Shown piece after piece: positions 18,009 to 24,506 of a stretch of DNA of 64,000 bases. The DNA is from an uncultured Neglectibacter sp. (lineage in GTDB: Bacteria; Bacillota; Clostridia; Oscillospirales; Acutalibacteraceae): NCBI GenBank assembly GCA_937958185.1, contig CALFFN010000021.1, positions 1 through 64,000 on the forward strand. The letters run 5' to 3'. Made by a program: the position numbers and the translations under genes. The stretch's first letter is position 1. The number at the start of each line of letters is the position of its first letter. Below the pieces are notes generated by a model. It was not told the origin of the DNA. It saw only the letters and a program-made list of their open reading frames with translations, and did no database searches.

Positions 18009-18425
18009 AAGGAAAGCTTTCTTCTCGAATTGACAGAAGCGGCACGCTAACTTCTAAAATTTCACCGGCAGAAATTTTCAGTCGGGTTGTGCGTTTGCCA
18101 AACAGAAAAGCTTTCTTCTCGAATTGACAGAAGCGGCACGCTAACTTCTAAAATTTCACCGGCAGAAATTTTCAGTCAGGTTGTTCGCTTGCCAAACAGA
18201 AAAGCTTTCTTCTCGAATTGACAAAAGCGGCACGCTAACTTCTAAAATTTCACCGACAGAAATTTTCAGTCGGGTTGTTCGCTTTCCAAACAGAAAAGCT
18301 TTCTTCTCGAATTGACAGAAGCGGCACGCTAACTTCTAAAATTTCACCGGCAGAAATTTTCAGTCGGGCTGTTCGCTTGCCAAACAGAAAAGCTTTCTTC
18401 TCGAATTGACAAAAGCGGCACGCTT
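18009..18425. repeat. 94-bp tandem repeat array, about 4.4 copies
   Basis: Five copies of a unit starting AAAGCTTTCTTCTCG begin at 18013, 18107, 18201, 18295 and 18389, exactly 94 bp apart, with only scattered substitutions. The last copy breaks off at CACGCT and runs into the trkH stop codon. Each unit contains an 8-bp inverted repeat (AAAATTTC-N7-GAAATTTT), a second small hairpin (CTTCT-N9-AGAAG, lost in copies 3 and 5) and, on the plus strand, TTGACA followed 17 bp later by TCTAAA. There are no unique spacers, so it is not a CRISPR array. Confidence 0.92.
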
Positions 18426-19876
18426 TAGCTCTTTTTCCAAGCCGAGGGGAGAAACAGGATCAGCACGGGGAACAGCTCCAGCCGCCCGGAGAGCATATTG
18501 AAGGAAAGCACCAGCTTGCTGAAGCCGGAAAAATGGGCGTAATTGCTCATGGGTCCCACCAGGTCCATGCCGGGACCGATGTTGTTGAGGCATGCCAGCA
18601 CGGCAGTGACGTTGGTTTCGACAGAGGCTTCGTCTATGGAGATCAGCAGCATGGACACCACCGCGGTCAGGGCGTATACCGCCAGATAGCTGTAGGTGTT
18701 CTGGATCACGTCCTCGCTGACTACCTGATCGTCCATATGCACCACGGAAACGGAGCGGGGGCTCAGCATTCGCTTGATGCTCCGCCCGCTCGCCTTGCAC
18801 ATCAGCAGCACTCTGGCGGATTTGATCCCACCGCCGGTAGATCCGGCGCAGGCGCCGAAGATCATCAGCCCGATCAGCAGCATTTTGGAGAACGCGGGCC
18901 AGAGGTTAAAGTCCGTGGTGGAAAAGCCTGTCGTAGTCATAATGGAGGAAACCTGAAACGCCGCGTGGTGCAGCGCGTCCCTGATGCTGCCCTGGAACAG
19001 GGGAAGAATGTTCCAGGTGATCAGCGCGATAGAGCCGATCATCACACCCAGATACAGGCGCAGTTCCTGGTTGCACAGCGCCCGGGAAAACTGCCGCAGA
19101 AGCAGCAGATAGAAAATGCTGAAATTCATGCCGAACAGTGCCATAAACACCGTGCAGACCGTCTGCAAATAGGGGCTGTACCCGGCCATGCTGTCATTTT
19201 TTACGCCGAAGCCGCCTGTGCCCGCCGTGCCGAAGGCGGTGCAGAGACTGTCAAACAGCGACATTCCGCCAAGCAGCAGGAACACGATCTGGACCAGCGT
19301 CAGGCAGATATAGATGGTGTAGAGGATTTTTGCGCTTTTTTGCAGCGTGGGCACCAGCTTGTCTACCTGAGGACCGGGGCTTTCCGCCCGCATGACGTGC
19401 AGAAGGGAGTTTTTTCCCTTGCCCATGGGCACCACCGCCAGCAGAAAGACCAGCACGCCCATGCCGCCCAGCCAGTGGGTAAAGCTGCGCCAATACAGAA
19501 GCCCCCGGGGCAAGCCCTCCACATTGGTGAGGATACTCGCCCCGGTGGTGGTGAAGCCGGACACGGTTTCAAAAATGCAGTCGATAAAGTTGGGGATTTC
19601 CCGGCTGATAAAGAAGGGGAGAGCGCCTACCAGCGAAACAGCGATCCAGCACAGCGCCACGCTGATGAAGCCCTCCTGCGCGCCGATCTCCCGGGTTTTC
19701 GGCGGAACAAGGAATGTCACCAGGCTGAGCAGCGCCGCCACGACCACAGCAGCGCTGAGCCCCAGCACAGCGGACCATTCTTGCAGGAACAGGGAGATCG
19801 CGAGAGCGGGCAGCATACACACGGCAGCCACCCGGAGAATATAGCAGATCAGCCGGAGGATCATTTTATGGTTCAT
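18425..19876 (-). CDS. trkH: Potassium uptake protein TrkH
   Basis: The 483-residue polytopic membrane protein has four repeated membrane-pore-membrane units. The selectivity-filter-like segments are TTTGAS, GTGGFG, TTTGFSTTD and NNIGPG. TrkH/KtrB-type proteins carry K+ across the membrane and are gated by TrkA/KtrA. It is directly downstream of trkA on the minus strand with a 40-bp gap. The last codons border the 94-bp repeat array. Confidence 0.95.
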   Translation of the reverse strand: MNHKMILRLICYILRVAAVCMLPALAISLFLQEWSAVLGLSAAVVVAALLSLVTFLVPPKTREIGAQEGFISVALCWIAVSLVGALPFFISREIPNFIDCIFETVSGFTTTGASILTNVEGLPRGLLYWRSFTHWLGGMGVLVFLLAVVPMGKGKNSLLHVMRAESPGPQVDKLVPTLQKSAKILYTIYICLTLVQIVFLLLGGMSLFDSLCTAFGTAGTGGFGVKNDSMAGYSPYLQTVCTVFMALFGMNFSIFYLLLLRQFSRALCNQELRLYLGVMIGSIALITWNILPLFQGSIRDALHHAAFQVSSIMTTTGFSTTDFNLWPAFSKMLLIGLMIFGACAGSTGGGIKSARVLLMCKASGRSIKRMLSPRSVSVVHMDDQVVSEDVIQNTYSYLAVYALTAVVSMLLISIDEASVETNVTAVLACLNNIGPGMDLVGPMSNYAHFSGFSKLVLSFNMLSGRLELFPVLILFLPSAWKKS

Positions 19877-19916
19877 GGTTTGCAGAGTCGTCCTTTCCTG
19901 GCGGAATTGGGCTGTA

Positions 19917-21281
19917 TCAGCCCTCCAAAAAGATATCGCTCAAATCATTTATCACGCGGTCGGAATTGGCTACCACGATCACGGTGTCGTCCTTTTCAAT
20001 GGTGTCGCTGCCCTGGGGGATAATAATGCGCCCCTTCCGGGTCAGGCAGGTGATCAGGATATTCGGCTTCAGCTTGATATCGGCAAGGCGTTTTCCAAGC
20101 TGGGGCAGCGCTTTGTTTACCTGGAATTCCAGCGCCTCCACCTTGTCTCCGACAATGCGGTGAAGGGTCAGAGCAGATTCTCCCTTGCGGTTGCCCATTG
20201 CCCGCACATACCGCACGATGTCGTTGCAGCACAGGTCCTTGGGGCTGACCACGCAGTCGATGCCCTTCCCGTTCAGCACCTCGCTGTATTCGGTGCGGTT
20301 TATCTTGGTAATGACCTTGAACGTTCCCAGAAAATTGGCGTACATGGAAACGATAAGGTTCTCCTCGTCAATGTCTGTCAGCGTGACCACCGCGTCCGCC
20401 TGAGCGAGACCTTCGGAGTCCAGCACTGTCTTGTCGGAGCCGTCCGCGTGGATAATGGTGGCCTTCGGCAGCAGCTCCGCCAGCTCCTGGCAGCGTTCCT
20501 CGTCGATCTCCACCAGCTTCACGCTGGCGCCGGTATTCAAAAGGCTTTCCGCCAGATAAAAGGCAATGCGGCTGCCGCCGATTATCATAACGTCCTTCAC
20601 CTTTTTCTGTGCCAGCCCCAGGTTGCGAATGAGCTTTGCCAGATCGCTGGAGGAAGCGGTAAAGGACAGCCTGTCCCCAGGCGCCAGACAGAAATTGCCG
20701 TCCGGGATAAAGGCTTCGCCGTTCCGCTCCACGGCACAGATCAGCACCTTTACTTTTACTTTTTTCTGCAGATCCATCAGGGCGGTGCCCGCCAGGGGGC
20801 TGCCGTCCCGCAGCTCCACCTCCACGATCTCCACCCGCCCCTTGGCAAAGGAATCCCGCTTCAGGAAGGAAGGGAACTGCAGCAGCCGGAAAATTTCATG
20901 GGCGGTGGAATATTCGGGATTGATGACCAGGCTCACCCCCAGCTCTTCCTTCAGAAGGAACAGCTGATGGTAATAATCGGGGTTCCTTACACGGGCAATG
21001 GTGTGCTTGCACCCCAGCTTTTTTGCCAGGATGCAGCAGAGAATATTGGTCTCATCGGCGGAGGTGGCGGCGATCAGCAGATCGCTGTTTTCCACATTTG
21101 CCATTTTCTGTATCTTCATGGACGCCCCGTTGCCGTGCATCACGCTGACGTCCCAAAACTGCTGGGTTTCCTGCAATACTACTTTGTTGCTGTCGATCAC
21201 AACGATGTCGTGCCCCTCTCTGGAAAGCTGTACCGCCAGAGCGGACCCCACCTTGCCGTCTCCTACAATCACGATTTTCAT
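19917..21281 (-). CDS. trkA: Trk potassium transporter regulatory subunit TrkA
   Basis: The 454-residue protein has two RCK/TrkA-N modules: a first Rossmann fold starting MKIVIVGDGKVGSALA and a second starting DVMIIGGSRIAFYLAE near residue 227. Each is followed by a TrkA-C domain. It binds NAD(H) or nucleotides and gates TrkH. The two-module form is the full-length TrkA. GAGGGAAA precedes the start, and trkH follows in the same operon. Confidence 0.95.
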   Translation of the reverse strand: MKIVIVGDGKVGSALAVQLSREGHDIVVIDSNKVVLQETQQFWDVSVMHGNGASMKIQKMANVENSDLLIAATSADETNILCCILAKKLGCKHTIARVRNPDYYHQLFLLKEELGVSLVINPEYSTAHEIFRLLQFPSFLKRDSFAKGRVEIVEVELRDGSPLAGTALMDLQKKVKVKVLICAVERNGEAFIPDGNFCLAPGDRLSFTASSSDLAKLIRNLGLAQKKVKDVMIIGGSRIAFYLAESLLNTGASVKLVEIDEERCQELAELLPKATIIHADGSDKTVLDSEGLAQADAVVTLTDIDEENLIVSMYANFLGTFKVITKINRTEYSEVLNGKGIDCVVSPKDLCCNDIVRYVRAMGNRKGESALTLHRIVGDKVEALEFQVNKALPQLGKRLADIKLKPNILITCLTRKGRIIIPQGSDTIEKDDTVIVVANSDRVINDLSDIFLEG

Positions 21282-21323
21282 AATTTCAATTTCCCTCGGC
21301 TCTGTTTAGAAAATGAAGCTTCC

Positions 21324-21358
21324 AAAAAGCGGAACGGCGGCGAATCCTGCCGCTTTTT
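21324..21358 (-). terminator. Terminator of mscL
   Basis: The arms AAAAAGCGG / CCGCTTTTT enclose a GC-rich loop; on the minus strand the hairpin ends in T residues. It separates mscL from trkA. Confidence 0.7.
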
Positions 21359-21430
21359 CAGATGTCCCGCTAACTGCATATCCTATCATAAATGCCGCCG
21401 GTTTTCAGCAGCGCTCAGGATTTTTTTCTT

Positions 21431-21838
21431 TTATTCCTCCAGCTGGGAAGTGCAGTGGGGGCAGCGGGTGGCGTGCAGGTCGATCTCAGTCTTGCAGAAG
21501 GGGCAGGCCTTCGTGGTGGGCTCGGCGGGCTTTTCCTCCGGCTTCCTGCGGAGCTTGTTGATTCCCTTTACCAGCAGGAACAGCACCAGCGCGATGAGCA
21601 GGAAGTTGATGACCGCGGCGATAAAAGAGCCATAGCAGAATTGGGCGTCCCCAATGCCGAAGGAAAGGGTGGAAAAGTCCATGCCGCCGGTCAAAAGCCC
21701 CAGCAGGGGAGTCAGCATATCGTTGACCAGCGAGTTGACAATGGCGGTAAACGCGCCGCCGATAATAACGCCCACAGCCATGTCCACCACATTGCCGCGC
21801 GAAATAAATTCCTGAAATTCCTTTGTGATTTTTTTCAT
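21431..21838 (-). CDS. mscL: Large-conductance mechanosensitive channel MscL with C-terminal zinc ribbon
   Basis: The 135-residue protein begins MKKITKEFQEFISRGNVVDM, the classic MscL start, followed by two membrane helices (about 18-45 and 70-92). The C-terminus replaces the usual helical bundle with a zinc-ribbon-like motif, CPFC at 112-115 and CPHC at 126-129. MscL opens under membrane tension to release solutes during hypo-osmotic shock. AAGGAGG precedes the start. The tail probably binds Zn, which is inference. Confidence 0.94.
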   Translation of the reverse strand: MKKITKEFQEFISRGNVVDMAVGVIIGGAFTAIVNSLVNDMLTPLLGLLTGGMDFSTLSFGIGDAQFCYGSFIAAVINFLLIALVLFLLVKGINKLRRKPEEKPAEPTTKACPFCKTEIDLHATRCPHCTSQLEE

Positions 21839-21922
21839 GACAGAAAGCCTCCTTCAATTCCTCGGTTTACGACCATTTTCTCATGCCGCCTCTGGAAAGT
21901 CAAGGCAAAAAGCCTATTTTCT

Positions 21923-21951
21923 GTATAATTGTGAAAAAGAGCCTTATACTA
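21923..21951 (+). promoter_or_regulatory. Candidate forespore (sigma-G-like) promoter of the coat-protein pair
   Basis: GTATA (21923-21927) and TATACTA (21945-21951) are 17 bp apart. They match the sigma-G consensus (GHATR, CATHHTA) except for the first base of the -10. A sigma-A reading would lack a good -35. Confidence 0.4.
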
Positions 21952-21984
21952 AAAGCAAAACCCAATCAGAAAGGAGCGCGCGAT

Positions 21985-22158
21985 ATGAGCCCGAAGGAAT
22001 TGCTGTATATTGAAGATGCTTTGGGACATGAGAAATTTTTCATGACCCAGTGTCAGGAGGCGATGGGGAAGCTGCAGGATCAGGAGCTGCAGCAGACCGT
22101 CCGCCAGATGTACGACAAGCACCAGAAGATTTTCAGCCAGTTTTTCAGCTTAGTCTGA
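21985..22158 (+). CDS. Small spore-coat-associated protein (57 aa)
   Basis: The 57-residue acidic-basic helical peptide begins MSPKELLYIEDALGHEKFF. It is paired with the CotF-like gene 16 bp downstream and looks like the N-terminal half of a CotF-type coat protein (helical, Gln/Met/His-rich). AAAGGAG precedes the ATG. The role is inferred from the pairing and from resemblance to CotF N-terminal helices. Confidence 0.65.
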   Translation: MSPKELLYIEDALGHEKFFMTQCQEAMGKLQDQELQQTVRQMYDKHQKIFSQFFSLV

Positions 22159-22174
22159 GGAAAGGAAATAAGCA

Positions 22175-22426
22175 ATGGACGATAAGAACATCATGGAAAA
22201 CCTGCTGCTGACGGAAAAAGGCGTGTGCGACCTGTTCCTTCACGGCACTATCGAATCCAACACGGCAAACGTTCACCAGACCTTTAACTCCGCTTTGAAC
22301 GATTCCCTGTGTATGCAGGACGAGATCTACAAGACCATGTCCCAAAAGGGCTGGTACCCCACCGAGCAGGCGCAGGAGCAGCAGATCCAAAAGGTCAAGC
22401 AGAAGTTTTCCCAGCAGGGAAACTGA
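22175..22426 (+). CDS. CotF-family spore coat protein
   Basis: The 83-residue protein has the CotF pattern: MENLLLTEKGVCDLFLHGTI, then TFNSALNDSLCMQDEIYKTM, then the ending GWYPTEQAQEQQIQKVKQKF. Such proteins form part of the inner spore coat and fold as a helical, ferritin-like bundle. It is in an operon with the 57-residue gene upstream, and a terminator follows. The presence supports a spore-forming host. Confidence 0.85.
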   Translation: MDDKNIMENLLLTEKGVCDLFLHGTIESNTANVHQTFNSALNDSLCMQDEIYKTMSQKGWYPTEQAQEQQIQKVKQKFSQQGN

Positions 22427-22442
22427 GCAAAGGCATAATTTG

Positions 22443-22478
22443 AAAAAGGGCTTCCGGGAAATCGGAAGTCCTTTTTCT
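22443..22478 (+). terminator. Intrinsic terminator after the coat-protein pair
   Basis: AAAAAGGGCTTCCG pairs with CGGAAGTCCTTTTT around a 6-base loop. It is symmetrical enough to serve the convergent acetyltransferase gene as well. Confidence 0.85.
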
Positions 22479-22494
22479 GTCCTCTTCTGATTTG

Positions 22495-23154
22495 TCAGGG
22501 CTGTTCCCCCGGCAGGTAGGGGGTGCAGCCGCCGGCGATTTCCGGCTTGTTTGCCATGCTGTCCGCTTCCGTGATCTCCCGAATGACCCGGCAGGGGTTC
22601 CCGGCGGCAAAGGAGCGGGGCGGTACGTCTCTTGTCACCACGCTGCCCGCGCCGATGACGCAGCCGTCTCCAATGGTCACGCCGGGGCAGACCACCACGT
22701 TAGCGCCGAACCAGCAGTCGTTTCCAATGACCACAGGCTTTGCGTAGCAGAGGTGCCCAGGCTGACCGTCCTGCTTCTTCATTGCCCGCCGTTCCTCCGG
22801 CAGCATGGGGTGGACGGGGGTGACGATGGTCACGTTGGGACCAAAATTGCAGTTGTCCCCGATGGTCACCAGCGCGTCGTCCTGCACGGTGAAATTGAAA
22901 TTCGCAAAAAAGTTTTTGCCGATTTTCGTATGCTTCCCGTAGTGAAAAGCGATGGGACCCTGAATGCGCCCATTTTCCCCGAACTCCCCGATGATCTCAT
23001 GGAGGATTTGGTCCCGCTTTTCATATTCGTTCTCATGGGTGGCGTTAAAATCCACATTCAGGTTGTGGGTCTTCAGCTTGATCGCCACCAGCTCCGGGTC
23101 GCCGGGGGAAAAGAGCTTCCCCGCAAAAATTTTTTCTTCTTCTTTCACCGCCAT
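22495..23154 (-). CDS. Maltose/galactoside O-acetyltransferase-type enzyme
   Basis: The 219-residue protein is a left-handed beta-helix acetyltransferase with hexapeptide repeats, including VTIGDNCNFGPNVTIVTPVHP, VIGNDCWFGANVVVCPGVTI and GAGSVVTRDVPPRSFAAGNP. This is the LacA/Maa group that transfers acetyl from acetyl-CoA to sugars. The N-terminal region departs from the usual Maa start, so the substrate is uncertain. AAAGGAGG precedes the ATG. It is a single gene. Confidence 0.9.
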   Translation of the reverse strand: MAVKEEEKIFAGKLFSPGDPELVAIKLKTHNLNVDFNATHENEYEKRDQILHEIIGEFGENGRIQGPIAFHYGKHTKIGKNFFANFNFTVQDDALVTIGDNCNFGPNVTIVTPVHPMLPEERRAMKKQDGQPGHLCYAKPVVIGNDCWFGANVVVCPGVTIGDGCVIGAGSVVTRDVPPRSFAAGNPCRVIREITEADSMANKPEIAGGCTPYLPGEQP

Positions 23155-23347
23155 TGTAAAACTCCTCCTTTGACAGCTTGATTATGGTACGAATGAAAAC
23201 TGCTTTAGAATTTTTCCAGATAGTAGCAGCTTCGCTGTTGCCATGATAGCATAGGCGCGTGGAAATGACAAGTGCGGACAGGGCTTTTTTCAAAACGGTG
23301 CTGCAATTTCAAAAGGCAAAAATTTATTGTAAAACGATAAATTTTTA

Positions 23348-23376
23348 TTGACAAATTGGGACCAGCGTGGTATACT
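23348..23376 (+). promoter_or_regulatory. Sigma-A promoter of the DUF2975-HTH operon
   Basis: TTGACA (23348-23353) and TATACT (23371-23376) are 17 bp apart and sit just ahead of a strong AAGGAGG site. Confidence 0.85.
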
Positions 23377-23404
23377 CTCCTTAAAACAGCAAGGAGGTTT
23401 TTTT

Positions 23405-23884
23405 ATGAAGCTGAAAACTTTGTCTATTCGCTTAAAGGTGGTTCTGGTCGGCGTGGCTCTGTGCGGGCTCGTGGTATACGGGTGGTTCTTTCCACAGCTC
23501 GGTCGTTCCATCGTCCATAGCATGCCGGAATTTTCCTACTGCTATTACCCCTGGCTGATCTTGTTGTGGGTCACGGGCGTGCCGTGCTACGCGGCGCTGG
23601 CGCTGGGCTGGCGGATCGCCTGCAATATCGGGAAGGGCTGCGCCTTCACCCTGGAAACCGCCGGGCTGCTGCGTTGGATATCCCGCCTTGCGGTGGCGGA
23701 CGCGCTTTTCTTCCTGGCAGCGAATGTTGTCTATCTGTTCCTCAATATGAACCACCCCGGTATTGTGCTGTGCTCCCTGCTGGTGGCGTTTGCCGGAGCC
23801 GCCGTGTCCGTGGCGTGCGCCGGGCTTTCCGATTTGGTAAAGCGGGCGCACGAGCTTCAGGAGCAGTACGATCTGACGATTTAA
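23405..23884 (+). CDS. DUF2975-type membrane protein
   Basis: The 159-residue protein has four membrane segments and a charged N-terminus (MKLKTLSIRLKVV). The pattern fits DUF2975 proteins, which almost always precede a small HTH regulator, as here. The pair is thought to act as a membrane-linked regulatory module with unknown signal. The ATG at 23405 follows AAGGAGG. Its TAA overlaps an ATG at 23884 (TAATG). Confidence 0.8.
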   Translation: MKLKTLSIRLKVVLVGVALCGLVVYGWFFPQLGRSIVHSMPEFSYCYYPWLILLWVTGVPCYAALALGWRIACNIGKGCAFTLETAGLLRWISRLAVADALFFLAANVVYLFLNMNHPGIVLCSLLVAFAGAAVSVACAGLSDLVKRAHELQEQYDLTI

Positions 23885-23925
23885 TGGGGCAGAAGGTAAT
23901 ATCAGAAAGGGAAGTGGTTATCCAT

Positions 23926-24147
23926 ATGGAAGACGAGATCATTTTTAATATCGACGTCATGCTGGCAAAGCGGAAAATGAGCGTGACAGAGCTTTCAGAG
24001 CGGGTGGGGATCACCATGGCGAATATCTCCATTTTGAAAAACGGCAAGGCAAAGGCGCTGAAGGTCTCCACTCTGGCAAAGCTGTGCAGGGCGCTCCAGT
24101 GTCAGCCGGGAGATTTGCTGGAATACCGGCAGAAAGAAGGCGGCTGA
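23926..24147 (+). CDS. YozG/Cro-type HTH regulator
   Basis: The 73-residue protein starts MEDEIIFNIDVMLAKRKMSV and has one HTH_3 domain: VTELSERVGITMANISILKN, then a family-typical LCRALQCQPGDLLEY. It probably regulates its partner DUF2975 gene or itself. Start 23926 gives the typical family N-terminus; ATG 23884 overlaps the preceding stop and would add 14 residues. Confidence 0.85.
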   Translation: MEDEIIFNIDVMLAKRKMSVTELSERVGITMANISILKNGKAKALKVSTLAKLCRALQCQPGDLLEYRQKEGG

Positions 24148-24149
24148 AG

Positions 24150-24332
24150 GTGCATTTTTCCTTTATGATGTTCTTTGTCCCCCTTTTCGCCCTTTTGCTG
24201 GTTGGGGCGGTCCTGTGCCTGGTGATTGGTATTCGGAAGAAGAGAGAGGGCTTGCTGATCCTTTCGGTCTGCGGGTTCCTGCTTCTGCTGGCGGCATGGG
24301 TGCTGCTGGGGTACTTCCTCACAAGAATGTAA
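24150..24332 (+). CDS. Small two-helix membrane protein
   Basis: A 60-residue frame starts at GTG 24150, two bases after the HTH stop, with AGAAGG 9 bases upstream. It encodes two hydrophobic segments (FFVPLFALLLVGAVLCLVIG and LLILSVCGFLLLLAAWVLLG) split by a basic loop. Its position suggests it is the third gene of the DUF2975-HTH operon. No family is recognised. Confidence 0.55.
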   Translation: MHFSFMMFFVPLFALLLVGAVLCLVIGIRKKREGLLILSVCGFLLLLAAWVLLGYFLTRM

Positions 24333-24351
24333 AATCGGATATGGCGATAGG

Positions 24352-24395
24352 AAAAATATGTTCCCCGGTCTGGCGGGGGACATATTTTTTCTCTT
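24352..24395 (+). terminator. Intrinsic terminator of the DUF2975 operon
   Basis: AAAAATATGTTCCCC pairs with GGGGGACATATTTTTT around a short loop, then CTCTTTTT. Confidence 0.85.
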
Positions 24396-24414
24396 TTTCC
24401 CACGCCGAAATTTA

Positions 24415-24443
24415 TTGACAGTGATGGTCTGGTCTTTTATAAT
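24415..24443 (+). promoter_or_regulatory. Consensus sigma-A promoter of the redox fusion gene
   Basis: TTGACA (24415-24420) and TATAAT (24438-24443) match both consensus hexamers exactly, with 17 bp spacing. It predicts strong constitutive expression unless repressed. Confidence 0.9.
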
Positions 24444-24506
24444 ATTTTACAAGAAATCCTGCTGGGAAACGGGAGCGGGAGGGAAGAAAGGAAAGTGGTC
24501 AAGCGT

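Noticed and set aside
18009..18425. Possible CRISPR array
   Set aside because: The 94-bp units are tandem and near identical, with no unique spacers, and no cas gene is in the window.
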